Notes: generated from the sequence alone by a model not told the origin. A stretch of DNA of 64,000 bases from Camellia lanceoleosa (GCA_025200525.1 CM045762.1:125989752-126053751), one strand, 5' to 3'. Positions 24,454-37,040 are shown, counted from the stretch's first letter. Numbers and translations: made by a program.

Positions 24454-27400
24454 TGAAGCACGTCATGGAGGGGACCTCGCTCTGATTCGGACTCCTTTTT
24501 GTGTCGGTTCTAAATCTGAACCAAAGAGTCGAATCCGCAAATCGCTTTGAGAAAAGATTTTTTGAAGAAGTAGTGCCAAACATGGACTTTTGCGGACATG
24601 AGTCGCCACCTAAATATTTTATTTTTGGGAAATTTAGAAACCGACTCGGTCAAGGCCACATGTCCGTCATCACCAAAGTGGTCTTGGCTCGGGAGCTTGG
24701 GTACGATCGGGGAAGGTCAGCTATGAGCACCCCCTTTCGCCCGGTCCGAAGACCGGCCTCTACTAACCGTGATATCCGATTTTGAAAACTTTATGCGTTC
24801 TTATTCCGGTTATTAACCTAGAATTACTATGTGATGCGCACAACACAAAAGTATAGACTAGATCGCCTAACTTGGAAATAAACATTGCATATCCGTTTTA
24901 TCTCGAAAAACGTGTTAGATTTTGCTACTCGCAAGTAGGCTAAAATACGGATTTCAATGAGTTGTTCCAACTCAGGCAATCCAACCTCCACCCACAGGCA
25001 TTCAAACAGTTTATCTCATATAAGCACTTAGCCGCATGGTAAGCATACTAGCATGGTAAACATTCACACGCATGCGATATGCTAAAGCCATAAAAACTTA
25101 CATTGTACTCCGTGCCAAAACAGTAAACTAGTTAGCAAACATGCATGACCTAGTTCATGTTAAATGGCTAATGCGACACAGGCAGAAATGCAATCTAGAG
25201 TAGGCTCGGCTAATCTTAAACATGGTATGTGAAATGCGCGAATAGCACGTATTCAATTTTGGAATTGAAAATACAATGCAGTTTGTATGATGTGCCGAGC
25301 CCGATGCATGTAAACAAAATGCATGAATGCACACATGCATTGCATAAGGTATGCTAATTTAAATGTGCCCTAATCTACCATCGAAAGCGGGTAAATAAAA
25401 GGGTTAGAAAGAAATGGGGGTTGGAAGACATACACCCACTCACACACACTTATTACAATTGCGCCCTCACTCGGAGGGACCAAAATAATAATACAGACCG
25501 AATAAATAATTAACTAAACTAGCTAATTAAATATTACAAATCAACTAACTTAATTAAATTAAATGATTAATCTAATTAAGCATTAAATGCCTCGGGATGA
25601 GGGCTAACTGCAGCGCGCGCCCGGGACTCGCTCGGAATCGCACTACCATGCACGGATTGCCTCTGTTTACACTGCCATACTCCTCTGAAAATTTGCACAA
25701 GTCTCAAGGAGGCCTCTATGAACACTGAGGAGCACCACCGGCTGAAGAGAAACACCACCGGCCGAAGGATATGATCACCGGCTACATATCATGCTATCGG
25801 CCAGTCATTCTTTGCCGGTCGGCACTTAACAGTGCCGGTCGGCCAAAAATTGCTGCAGAACCTGCAATTTGACAATGACGAGAGGACAAGCGATGTATGG
25901 CATGGCAATTCAAAGCATGTATGCAAACACATCCCACATCATGTTGATGGCTCAATGGGGCATGTGTCTCGATCCTCGGACCTGTCGCGCATTTCTATGC
26001 GTGATGGCCCAAAGGACCAAGAATGCAACTTCAATGTCAAATGCATGCAATGCAAACAAGCAAATAAAGGTGCCAAACCTCCATCATACTTCACTTCAAG
26101 AGGCCCAACATGCATGCCAATGCAACAAGGCCCTAAGCATGTTATCTACTATGCCATATGGACAATGCGAGGCACTTATATAAGCATACAAGTAGGCGTA
26201 CAAGGCAAGTATGCAAACTAAGCAATGAGATGGACTTACACATGAATTGGGCAGCTCTAACAAGGCTCAAAACAGTGGCCAAAGTGCCTAGAAAATGAGA
26301 CCAAATGCACACACACACATGCAAGTGTTAAGGCTTAGGACTTAGGCATACAAAGTCAACTCTCATGCACACTTGAAGAGGCCAAACATGGGCAACTAGT
26401 ATGCACTTAAAGCTTTGAAATTCAAGTTAAACATGATGCCAAATCATGCAATGAAGCAAGCCAAATATACAATAAATGGCCCAAGTCTTGAAACAAGCCA
26501 TGAAGGCTTAAACCAAGGCCAAGTCCACCAAGCCTCACAAGGCTAAGGGGACTCAAAACAGGTCACAAGCAGACCTAAATAAAGCCTAAGGAGCACCTAG
26601 ATGGCATCTAAGAGGCTCAAGTACAAAGGCATGCAACATGACCAAAACATGGAGCATTCAACACATGCTTTTAAAGCATTAAAGAAGCAACTAAAGCATG
26701 CATACAAGCACACCAAAAAGTCTGAAATAACATGCTAGATGGTTCCAAACTATCAAAAATGAAGTAAGCATGGCATGCTATACACTCATACCCTTAAGGC
26801 CAACAAGCCAAATGCAAAGGGGCTATATTAAACATGCTAAGATTGACCGAAATACTTATGGACAGACCTAAAACATGATAATATAAGCACAAAAGCTTCA
26901 CAAATGTAAGCCTAAAACATGCTAGAAACTAGGGCATACAACCTATGCATGTTAAGGCATAAAAGAGGCATTACAAGGCAACTATGCTAAGCATGCATAG
27001 GAGACCAAAACCAACTTAGAGGCATGTTATATCATGGAAATATAAGCATGGAAAACAACTCAAACATACTCAACACACACTCAAACATGGTGTTCCTTAA
27101 GGAAGCAAAACTTGTCCTTTTCAAGGACATCAAGGAGAGGGGATGGCCCTCCCCTTCCTAGGACTTTATGGCACCATCTCCACCACTGAAATCCCTCAAG
27201 ATTTCAGTGGTGGAGAGGTCCAAGCACACAAGTACCGAATCTCTCCAAAATAGCACAAAAAGGGACCCTTTTCAAGGTCTAAAGGGGGTCAAACCTCCCC
27301 AAACTACAAAACACTCTTAATATACAATAAAGAGGGTTCAAAATCAGAACTCTTTTGTGTTATATGCTAAGCACAAAAACAGTCCTAAGCTAGGTAAAAA

Positions 27401-28182
27401 GAAGGTGCAAAAATGGGGTAAAAAGGGAGTTAAGTTCTTACCCTTGTAGACCTCTTCACAAAGCTTGATGTTGTGGCTTCTTTGGACTCAAAACCAGTCA
27501 AGAACTTCAAGAATAAGCTCTAATTTTCGAGAATACCAAGAAAAGGTGGAAGACTAGGTGTGTTAGTGCAATAATATGAACTAAAACACCTAGAAAGCAA
27601 AAGAAAAAGGAGAGATAGGATGTGTATCTATCTTAACCCTAAAACCAGAGCTTGGTTCCCTCTAAAAATGGCTGAAACCTCTCAAGAATTCCAACGCTTG
27701 AGCAAAGGGAAGAGCTTTCCCTCTTATAGGCCAAAAGCTTACAAGCTTGGCCATTAAGCAAGCTCATCCCTCCATACACGTGTATGGAGGGGAAGACAAT
27801 TGCACACAATTTGTAGAAAATATCTCGGAAAGCAAGTGCAGGTGTCCGTAGGCATAAAATGTCATTTTGACAAAATTTAGTGCCGGCCAGGCACAAAAAG
27901 TGCCGACCGGGCACAATAAGGTGCCGATGACAACTCTAGCCGGCCGGTGGCCTCTAGCCCGGTGGTGTGTGGGGATGCCTCACGAAGCATTCCACGCCCT
28001 TTCAAGGCAAAACACAAGTGTTTGGTGCAAAACCAAACACAAGCGGTCGAGTTCGGAGGTCTGAGGCAAAGGCGCATGCAATGAGAACTCCGGAACTCCA
28101 AGCGAACACAAACATGGATAATCACCGAGTGTTCCAGCGGTGGCGTCCAAGTCTTGAGGATGGTCAAAAATGGGGTGTCTCT
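24454..28182 (-). repeat. E4 3' LTR (3.73 kb)
   Basis: On the minus strand it runs from the polypurine tract side at 28182 (GACACCCCATTTTTGACC; the terminal TGTA is disturbed) to about 24454 (GTGCTTCA). Almost identical to 39986-43715 over most of its length. Differences are bunched at 24460-24660, 25490-25850 and 27840-28180. TATA box TATAAGAGG at 27720-27728. Confidence 0.85.
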
Positions 28183-28346
28183 GATTGCCCTCTTTGTGAA
28201 CTTCGGAAGTCATAACAATGGCGGAGTGAATGTCAAAGCCGAGCGACCATTTTGACAAGGCGAAGACTTGGACAAACATCTAAACACAAATGGTTGAACT
28301 ACATAAGCTGCCTCGTATCCCTTTAGGAATCAAACCGGCGTAGTTC
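28183..28346 (-). other. E4 polypurine tract and motif copy B
   Basis: Minus strand: ACAAAGAGGGCAATC at about 28183-28197 abuts the LTR start. Motif B at 28309-28346 reads GAACTACG, TTGATTCC, GGGATACGAGGCAG. Order and spacing match E1. Confidence 0.7.
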
Positions 28347-29814
28347 AAGCACGAGCACATGCCAAGGATAAGATATCGCCCGTGGCGGGGCAAAATACTG
28401 GCGAAAATGCAAGAAGCCGAGCATAACTTATGATCATGCAAAGAAAGGCGTAATGAAGCATACATGCGGCAGTTATAAGCTAACATCGTAATCTACACTA
28501 CAATGAGAAAGGATGTAAGAGAATTATGCAATTCTCAAAAGCGTCTCCACGGAGGATACAATACCTGTGCGGCTCGTCCGGTTGCACCGGCCTCAAATGA
28601 GCCGTACATACAATATCGTGCCTGCAAAGAAAGTAAACTTAACAGGTGCAATATTGTTAGCAAAATGCATGACAGATGTAAATGCGAATGATGAATGACT
28701 TGCACTATATACAAAACTATGTATGAATAATGCAAATGAAAATGTAGTGCAATTAAAACTAATGCGAACTACACGCAGGGCAATTGAATCATGATGCAAA
28801 CCGGAACGGTTCGAAACCGCACAAATGTCAAATAGATTGATGGAGGTGACAGTCCGTCTCCCATAGAGCGATGTCGATCTATGAGTGCTTGCAGACACAA
28901 GAACAAGTATTGGGTGGAATGACATAAGTGGAAAGCGACCATTTGGGGTGAGAATAATGATCCTAATGCGGACTTGAATGACTACACTACAATGTAATGG
29001 ACATGGATACAATGGACATGTACGCGAGCCAAACCGTATTTTGCCTAGGAAAGGCATGCACACGTACAAGCCATGTCTAACACGAGAAAAGGTGCATAAC
29101 CTCAAACCAAGTTCATCAAGGAATAGGCGCGATGCACATGAACCATGCTTCAACGTGAAAAGTAAGGGCACATACTAGACCAAGCTCAACAAGGAAAGGC
29201 GCAAGCCATAGATGGAAGATGATGCAGTGAATGCATGCAACTACAATGCAATAGAAATGGATATTTACAAAAAATGCATGACATATGCACTATACTACAA
29301 TGATGATGCACGACATATGCATGGTTTGTTTTGTTTGTTTTTTGAATTGAAATGCATGACATATGCAATAGTATTAATGATGCATGAGATGCATGTTTTT
29401 TGTTTGTTTTGTTGTTTTTTGAATTTTTGAAAATGCATGACATATGCAATATTTACAAATGATGCATGACAATGCAGTTATGATGCAATGGCTGCGATTG
29501 CAGTTTTCCCTATTCTACCAACGGGGCGATATACTAGGTTGGTTCAGTATCCAGAATTGAGGCGTAAACACGCCGCCTCAACCTATGGGGCTTCCATACA
29601 GATTTCAAGCCGAGGGTACACCCCCTGGGTATTTAAACCAGACTTTAGTCTCGGAAATTCCGAACCTTTGCGTTCTAGGCATAAGCCGTTTAAACTCTAG
29701 TTTTCACCGTCCCCATTGGTCTCCTAGGAACTCACCACAAACACAGACAGGTGGCTTTACCAGACCACCGAAAGTCGTTCGAGCACGACAAACACCGAAG
29801 GAATTGCACCCTCA
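28347..29814 (-). other. E4 3' UTR, non-coding with short repeats
   Basis: No convincing gene. 28980-29200 has degenerate repeats (ACACGAGAAAAGG, CAAGCTCAACAAGGAAAGGCGC). 29230-29480 has repeats of AATGCATGACATATGCA separated by TTTGTTTGTTTT runs. A 192-codon minus-strand ORF at 28593-29171 has no recognisable domain and no counterpart in E1 or E3. Confidence 0.5.
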
Positions 29815-30320
29815 GAGGACTTAAGGTCTCCTAGACCGTGCGTGTTTAAGGTCTCGCCGGACAGTGAGAAGCGAGATCTTGGCGCGGATGCAAGCAGGGC
29901 GGATGAGGCAGCGTGTCTCAAAAGATGGAAAATGGAGTGCAATGAGGACTGGCGTGCCTCAAAGGATAGAAAATGAAGTGCAATGAAGATGCAGCGTGCC
30001 TCAAAGGATGGAAAATGAAGTGCAATGGGGGTGTCGTAAGCGGTATGATAAAATGCATGCCAAATGCAATGAGGGCAACTTTAATGCACGAAGGTCTTGC
30101 ACCTCCAGGATTTAAGGTCTTTTTAGGCCGTGCGTGTTTAAGGTCTCGCCAGGACCGGATGGGTGCATGGTGTCAAAATCTTGGCGGCAATCTTGGCCGA
30201 GATGATGATACATGACAATGCATGCGCCAAGGTTTTGCACCTTGAAGGATTTAAGGTCTCCTAGACGCCGCGTGTTTAAGGTCTCGCCCGGCAGGCGTGT
30301 TTAAGGTCCCGCGGACGGAT
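29815..30320. repeat. E4 GTTTAAGGTCTCGCC repeat block
   Basis: Three larger units, each with TTTAAGGTCTCCTAGAC-like sequence followed by GCGTGTTTAAGGTCTCGCC (about 29820, 30110 and 30245), separated by GGATGGAAAATGAAGTGCAATG repeats (29920-30030). It grades into the 50-bp array to the right. Confidence 0.7.
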
Positions 30321-30629
30321 GGGGCAACAACCATGCGAATGTGACCGCGTGCCACGCGTGCCACAAGGGGTGTTGAGAACAATGCAAATGAGAATGAAAT
30401 GAACCATGATGGTAGCGCATACCTCATTGGTGGAAAATGGAATGCAAAGCGAGCAGCGTACCTCATTTGATGGAAAATGAAGTGCAAAAGCAGGCGTCGT
30501 GCCTCGAAATGCAATGAAACGCGAAATGAAACGAGGTGAATGTAGGTCTTGCACCTCCACGTGCACCAAAATGAAATGCACATGAAATGCACGCGTACCT
30601 TATTGGATGGAGAATGAAATGCAAAGCGA

Positions 30630-31380
30630 AGTCGTGAGGTAGTACACCTCACGTGACTCAAGTGAAATGCAAATGAAGCCGTGGTAGTACACCCCACGTG
30701 AATCAAAATGAAATGCGAAATGAAGCACGTGAGGTAGTACACCTCACGTGGATCAAAATGGAATGCAAAATGAAGCACGTGAGGTAGTACACCTCACGTG
30801 GATCAAAATGGAATGCAAAAATGAAGCACGTGAGGTAGTACACCTCACGTGAATCAAAATGGAATGCAGAATGAAGCACGTGAGGTAGTACACCTCACGT
30901 GGATCAAAATGGAATGCAAAATGAAGCACGTGAGGTAGTACACCTCACGTGGATCAAAATGGAATGCAAAATGAAGCACGTGAGGTAGTACACCTCACGT
31001 GGATCAAAATGGAATGCAAAAATGAAGCACGTGAGGTAGTACACCTCACGTGAATCAAAATGGAATGCAGAATGAAGCACGTGAGGTAGTACACCTCACG
31101 TGGATCAAAAATGGAATGCAAAATGAAGCACGTGAGGTAGTACACCCCACGTGACTCAAAATGAAATGCAAAATGAAGCACGTGAGGTAGTACACCCCAC
31201 GTGACTCAAAATGAAATGCAAAATGAAGCACGTGAGGTAGTACACCCCACGTGAATCAAGATGAAATGCAAATGAAGCACGTGAAGTAGTACACCTCACG
31301 TGGAGCAAAATGAAATGCAAAAATGAAGCACGTGAAGTAGTACACCTCACGTGAATCAAAATGGAATGCAAAATGAAGCA
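30630..31380. repeat. E4 50-bp tandem array of CACGTG hairpins
   Basis: About 15 units of 50 bp. Each carries CACGTGAGGT-AGTAC-ACCTCACGTG, a perfect 10-bp inverted repeat around a 5-nt loop, then a spacer ATCAAAATGGAATGCAAAATGAAG. Spacer variants repeat in the same order every four units (units at about 30726-30877 and 30927-31078), so the array grew in blocks. Each unit contains two CACGTG G-boxes. It lies upstream of the antisense PMD promoter and before the 3' LTR. Confidence 0.9.
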
Positions 31381-31679
31381 GTATGACACGCATGCCACAC
31401 GACAATGCAAAACGGTGCAAGTCGCAAGGGACGTGCGAGATGGCGCAATACGATGCGCCGGACAATGTGATGGATGCACGTGACGCACACGGGGCAACTT
31501 TTGAATCTCTGTAAATGACAAAAGGATACAAAAGGACACAATCTTCGCTTGAATTTGAGCGTCACGCACAGTAGAGACGGTCCGAAGTCAAAACGGAGGC
31601 CGGTTGAGCATCGGGGATGCATTTTATTGTACTTTCTTGAGCTATGAAGACCCAAAACTCCTCAACTTGCCTAAACAGG

Positions 31680-31833
31680 GCCTTGGGAACACCATCGGCT
31701 GGGTGGGGTGGTCACCGGCTACCACCGGCTGCATAAACCCATCTATCGGCACAAAAAGTGGCCAAGCACAAAGTCTTGCCGGCATAAATGTCGATCGGGG
31801 CGAAGCGCCATTTCACTCCGGGCTTTATAAAAT
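31680..31833 (+). promoter_or_regulatory. Putative promoter of the antisense PMD gene in E4
   Basis: TATAAAAT at 31826-31833, about 360 bp before the ATG, followed by a CT-rich leader (CTCCTCTCTCTCTCTCTAG at about 31876). Upstream at 31690-31790 are several CACCGGCT / ATCGGCAC / GCCGGCA motifs that also recur in the U3 of the E2 and E4 LTRs. Inferred from sequence only. Confidence 0.45.
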
Positions 31834-32194
31834 AGGGTTTTAAACCCTATTTTCCACACTTCAAGCCGCCGAAAACTCCTCCTCTCTCTCTCTAGAGTGT
31901 TTTCCTTTTGATTTTTCGCCGATTTCTTCACGTTTAACACCCGTTTTGTCGTCGGATTCGCGATATTCTTCGCGTTTCGGACATTTTCAACCGATTGAAA
32001 TCTCATTTCGGTGTTCCTTTTGCTATTTTCGCCTTTTCGGGACTTGTTCCCCTCGATATTCTCTACCTTTTCGTGTATTCTCACCTTCCGACTTTCCCGG
32101 CCATTTCCGACCCTCTCGGGGTTGACTTTGTCGGTTGACTTTTCGCATTCCGACCCGGTTTTCCTTTTCCGGCTATTTTTCACCATCATTACCC

Positions 32195-35100
32195 ATGGCA
32201 GACGATGTTCCCCATGTCGGGACTCCCCCGGATCATGAGATGGATCCCGGGGTCGAGCTCCTCCCGTTGAGCGAGCGCCTATTCGATCCGGCGACCTATC
32301 GCCCGGCCATCCACGTGCTACCACCCGATGGACTTCGCCATTTCCGCGGCTTCGACAGGGCTTTGGATCCGGAGCTTCTGCTGCGCGAGCCGGCCTCCCA
32401 CTTGTCTTTGGCTCGTAGAGGTAACATTCTCGTCTTTTATTTTTACGCAATGTAGGATTTTACGTCAATTCGTAGCTAAGCGAACCCCTTAAGCTTAGTT
32501 AGATGTCTTTATCTTGTAGTTGATTGTAGACAAACTTACTACTGATACTTGTTTAGGATTGACGCACATGCACACACACTGCACTAGCCTGACTCACCCA
32601 AACACGGCACACACTGTATTGCCAATTTGCTGACACCCGGTGTTTATTTGAATCTGAAAACCCGCACACATGCTAGATTTACACTGAATCGAACCACTCG
32701 AACACGTATTACATATGTAGCTCACCTGAGACACTGTGGGCCCGTTATCTGCTTGAATCGAAAAATGTGCACGCATGTACCGTGTATCGTATCTTGACCC
32801 TCACAAACACTTGACACATCACACGTAGTCCACCGGTACTGAAACCCGATGCTCTGCTTGAATCGAAAAATGTGCACACATGCAGTGTTTATCTGATTTG
32901 TACATTGTGCATATCTTCATATGGCTTTGCAATTTCTTGACTCTGAGACTCCCATACTCTCATGGTATGGGAGCGTTCTGCTTCGCGATTGATGCATTGC
33001 CGTGCGCGTAGATTAGCCGCATTGTGGATCGGGCGGCGGTACCTTCTGCGAGGACTCTCGGGCTCTCGCTTGCAGACCTCTTCTTGCCGCTCTGGCGAGA
33101 GGTGGTGGGATACCACCGATTCTTTTCATCTATCGGCCGGGGACATGGCGATGACCCTTCGACTTCTCGATGCTCGCGGCATCGGGGTGAAGTGATCCGA
33201 TCCTTTGACCTGAACATGGACGAGTGGATTGCGCTCGGGTTCATTTGCTTTCGGCGCCGCCACTTGTTAAATCCGAGTTAAATCCGCTACTCTGGTTCGA
33301 GTGCGATTTGAGTGCGGACCATCTTGGTGGGCCGACTCAGATGACCAGAGGCGGCGAGAGATATGCCGCGGCTTCCTCATGTTCTTCTTTGGGGACCACC
33401 ATTTGCGGCCGGGCGAACCACAGTGCCCTGCACCTTTCGGCGCTTTGGTGGGCGTCGAGAGGATTATGCGATATATGAAGTAGCGGCTTTGGCCACCCTT
33501 TACGGTTATATGAGCTCAGTCTCTCGTGGCAGTGGACAGCTGCTAGGAGGCTACTGGCGAGCCTGGGAGGTATGTCTCCTTCTCTGCTTTTCTTTTACAT
33601 TACTGTACTTTACGTACTCTGTACCTTTGCACTGCTTGTTGTCGTATCTTGTACCAGCACACATATACGCTTTATCTTGTTGTACCTTTATTCTGCTTGT
33701 ACACCTGCTCAACACAATACACCTGCAGCTCTGTTATTTACGCTTTATTACGCATCTGCTTGATCTGATAGTCATACTGACGGCTGTTTTGCACATGTGG
33801 GTGTATGCCTACTTCGCCAGACTAGAGCGATCTGGGAGGCGGAGACCCTCTGGTTATCCCTTCTCTCTCGTCGTTACGACGGGCGATGTGTCCGGAGACC
33901 CCGGGACACTTTTAGCTTCTTCCGTCGTTTCTTTGACACCATCACCCCCACCGAGGTATGTTTTACTTACAGTCAGTTTAAGCTTCACTTTCAAGCGTAC
34001 ATTTCTATATCGATGAATAATCAAGCGTATTTCATTTGGTCACTGGCGTAGTGGGCTCCACTCCCGGTGATCTGAGATCGATGCACGGCGCCATCGAGAC
34101 CTCGCGCTCTGGGATTCTCTGGAGGTCCGATGCATCGGCTTTGGTACAGGTGGCGCTTCTTGCGTCGGACCACAGGATTGCCGGGCGAGATAGTTCGATC
34201 CATCCTCCCGAGCATATGAGGGACAGGAGGTTTTACGTGCGGCAGATGGAGGACTACACCCTTGGTGGGCCGTAGATGTAGATGCCTCTGAGGCGAGGCG
34301 ACTACTCTGAGTCGTCCGGACCTTCTTGATCTGACCTCTGGCGGGGCTCCGTGATCCATGAGACTGCGGCGCCCGGCCCGGCGAGAGAAAGGAGGCGAGG
34401 CGGGGCCATCCTGAAGGGCTCGAGCTCATGGCGGAGGAGTCTGAGAGGGGCGAGGGCGGGTGGCCCGCTCTACCTACTATGTTGACTTATAGGGAGGCGA
34501 GTGGGGAGACCTACAGATCCCTTTGCTCCTCCTCCATGGTCACGAGTTGGCGGCATTCTGACTGCCTCCGGTATGTATTACTTTATTTACGCTTTATGCA
34601 TTGTCCTTTCATTTAGTTCATTCGGATATCCTGAGAATCTTGATATATTTAATACTTTTGCGGGCTTCCTCCGAGTATACCGTCGATCTGTGGAGTTGAA
34701 TGCCTCCTACTTGGGGATCTTTGCGGCGGACTCTTGACGCCTTGGCCGTCTACAGCCTACCGGTATGTTCTACTAACCACAGTCTCGAATCATACTCTGT
34801 TTTGCATAATCTTCTTCACTGCACAAAAATCTGATAAACTGCTCACGGCTTCCATACATTGTCTTGATACTGCGCATTCTGTCTTGATAAAGCGCTCCAC
34901 GGCATTCACACCTGTACTCATACCTGCGCATTCTGTCTTGATAAAGCTGCTCAGCATTCACACCTGTACTCATACACTTTGCATTCTTTATTGATAAAGC
35001 GCTCACGGTTTTTACGATGTGTTTGTTCTTTGTATTTTCGGCCTCCTTTCGATCCCTCGATGGGTGACCTTTGTTCATTTGGGCCTCCGTCTCTCGGGAT

Positions 35101-35317
35101 GGCGGGATATTCCGTGCGAGAGGGGCGTGGTCATGTGGGGAGCAGCTCACGAGCTCCAGTTCCAGGAGATGGGGAGTCGGGGGCGGGGACTGAGTCATTT
35201 GCGGAGGAGGCCGGGGATAGCTCGGGCTCGGGCTCCGACAGTGGCAGCTCGGCAGCGCTTTTGTGCTTTGCCGGGGAAGAGGCGAGGCAGATCCTTAGGC
35301 ATGAGACACATTCTTGA
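32195..35317 (+). pseudogene. E4 PMD-like gene, antisense to E4 (pseudogene)
   Basis: Exon 1 (32195-32420) is open: it starts MADDVPHVGTPPDHEMDPG, contains LLREPASHLSLARRG and ends at a GT donor. Exon 2 (about 32940-33570) has WWDTT, FHLSAGDMAMTLRLLDARGIGV and later ATLYGYMSSVS and GGYWRAWE before GTATGTC; these match the PMD core of the E3 copy (ERWWDTT, EMTMTPYDFAMITGLGVG). Frame changes occur between them and one in-frame stop follows GIGVK. Exon 3 (33795-33955) has MWVYAYFARLER. The final exon (about 35040-35317) encodes VPGDGESGAGTESFAEEAGD and a basic end. PMD proteins in plants are linked to silencing and to transposons; the role here is unknown. Confidence 0.7.
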
Positions 35318-36285
35318 TGATGATGATTTTGTTGCTTCTTTTCTTTATTTCTTTTCTTGTACTTTTCTCTTTTTGGTAGATAGAGTACTATGTCTTTGCT
35401 TGAGCGAGTTTTGCTTTTCTCAAACTTTGTATTTGAAAGAGATGATATAAAATGAACTTTTTATACGAAAAGTGTTATATTTACATATCTCATACTTTGC
35501 CTTTGCATTGCGTCATTCTACACCTTAAATGTAAATGATATTGATACATTTGCGCAAATTGAGCAATTGTACCACGATAATCGGATAACCAATCAATTAA
35601 TCGGCAAAACAACTCATACCAACCACTACTCAAAGCGAATAGGCGGCCCATACTCTCTGGGGATTGATCGCATATAACCCATAACCCGGCCTCGGTTCAT
35701 TACGCCCTGACAAACTACGAACAAATAGCTAATCGGCAAGGCGGATCACAAAAGCGTCTGATTTGCGGTTGAAACACATTCGGATGTCCCGAATTTTGCC
35801 TTTCCTTCCCTATTTTGCGGATGTAGAGAATGGCAAAGCATTACGAGCCTGGCGATTACCTTTTGGAAGAAGGCGGGTTTTCAGCAGGGTGTCAAGCCTA
35901 CCACATAACACGACGAGAGGCAGACTCGAGCGAGAAGCAAAAGGCACACATCCTACCACAACGAGACACGTTCGGAAAAGACTTCAAGGCCAAAATTGAG
36001 ACCAACAAATCAAAAGACACGACACAGGCGTGTTCAAAAGAAGAGACCTCAAATTTCGAGAGCAGTTCCTCGGGTATACCTCCACCCTTTACGATTTATG
36101 ATACTCGCATTGCTCGGCCCTCAAGCTCGGTTTTCTCTCAAAAACCCTTTTCTCATTTTCTCTCAACTTACTCCTCTCTATTCTTTAATCTCTCATTTTG
36201 CATCCCTCCAGGCGGATGTGAGATGAATAGGAAGTTCTTGATTCACATCCAGCTGTTAGCTCATGGCTATTCCTACGGTGGATAG
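35318..36285 (+). pseudogene. E4 spacer and DUF7745-like remnant
   Basis: 35318-35760 is an AT-rich 3' UTR-like spacer shared with 12905-13430. 35760-36285 is the decayed second antisense gene: the CT-rich intron with TTCTTTAATCTCTCATTTTGCATCCCTCCAG and the following exon start align with 59640-59760 of E3. No frame is open across the exon parts. Confidence 0.4.
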
Positions 36286-36639
36286 CGTGTCTCTCGGACA
36301 ATCAGTTAAGGGGAAGACAGAGGACCTGACTCAATCGTGCCCCTAGTTCGTCATTTTGACCATTTTTTGTTGTGTTTTCTAAAACAGTTCTGACCAAAAT
36401 GAGAGTTAGATTAACACACTTATTCGATTTTTGATTTGAAAATCATGCGAGTCAGGCTGTGAGCACTGAAGAGTTTCCTCTTGTTGGGTCCAAACATGGT
36501 CCTATTTTGAAAGCGAAACAGTTTTCGAGAAAATAAGTCAACCTCAGTAAAACTTTTCAAAAACCGTTTTTGTAGACAAATCAATGCTCAACGAGCGTAG
36601 AACTTACCCTCGAGATGCGCAACCTCGGATCGGAGGTAA

Positions 36640-36760
36640 TGGAAAATGCCCTGGCTTAAAGGGAGGAAGGCAGCGGAAAGTTGCCTGGTTTGAAACGGTA
36701 GCTCGGGGCAATTTATGGCAATGGAGAACAGCGGAAAGTTGCCTTGTTTCAGATGATGCG
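36640..36760. repeat. E4 GCGGAAAGTTGCC hairpin repeats
   Basis: Two clear copies of CAGCGGAAAGTTGCC and one diverged GGGGCAATTTATGGCAATGG. Inverse counterparts of the ACAAGGGCAACTTTCCGCT units in E1 (3217-3325), and equivalent to 14265-14385 in E2. Confidence 0.55.
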
Positions 36761-36998
36761 GCATGTTGTAAGCCGATCTTTGTTGGCAGCGGTCGGATCC
36801 GGACACGAAGTCATGACGGCTTGAACCAATATGTGGACCTGATCACGGAAGGTGTTGGTGGTTTAACTTCAAGAGGAAGTTAATCACGCGGCTCGGGTTC
36901 TTGCAATCAAGACATTGGATTGAGTGGCGAAAGTGATCAAAACCATGACATGGCACGAGGCGCTATGGGCGTTGAAATTTGGACTTCAAGATGAAGTT

Positions 36999-37040
36999 GC
37001 CTACGTATCCCAAACATGGGAATCAAGCCTTACGTAGTTC
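36999..37040 (-). other. Conserved Tat 3' motif, copy A (E4)
   Basis: Minus strand GAACTACG-6 nt-TTGATTCC-7 nt-GGGATACGTAGGCA, followed on that strand by AACTTCATC. Same place as in E1-E3. Confidence 0.75.

Noticed and set aside
28593..29171. 192-codon minus-strand ORF in the E4 3' UTR
   Set aside because: No domain, no counterpart in E1 or E3, and it overlaps degenerate repeats.
30251..31569. Minus-strand ORFs of up to 175 codons (ILIHVRCTTSRASF repeats)
   Set aside because: By-product of the 50-bp hairpin array, which lacks stops in that frame.
31743..32450. 235-codon minus-strand ORF
   Set aside because: It lies antisense to PMD exon 1 and its promoter; there is no recognisable domain, while the plus strand has matching homologues and splice sites.
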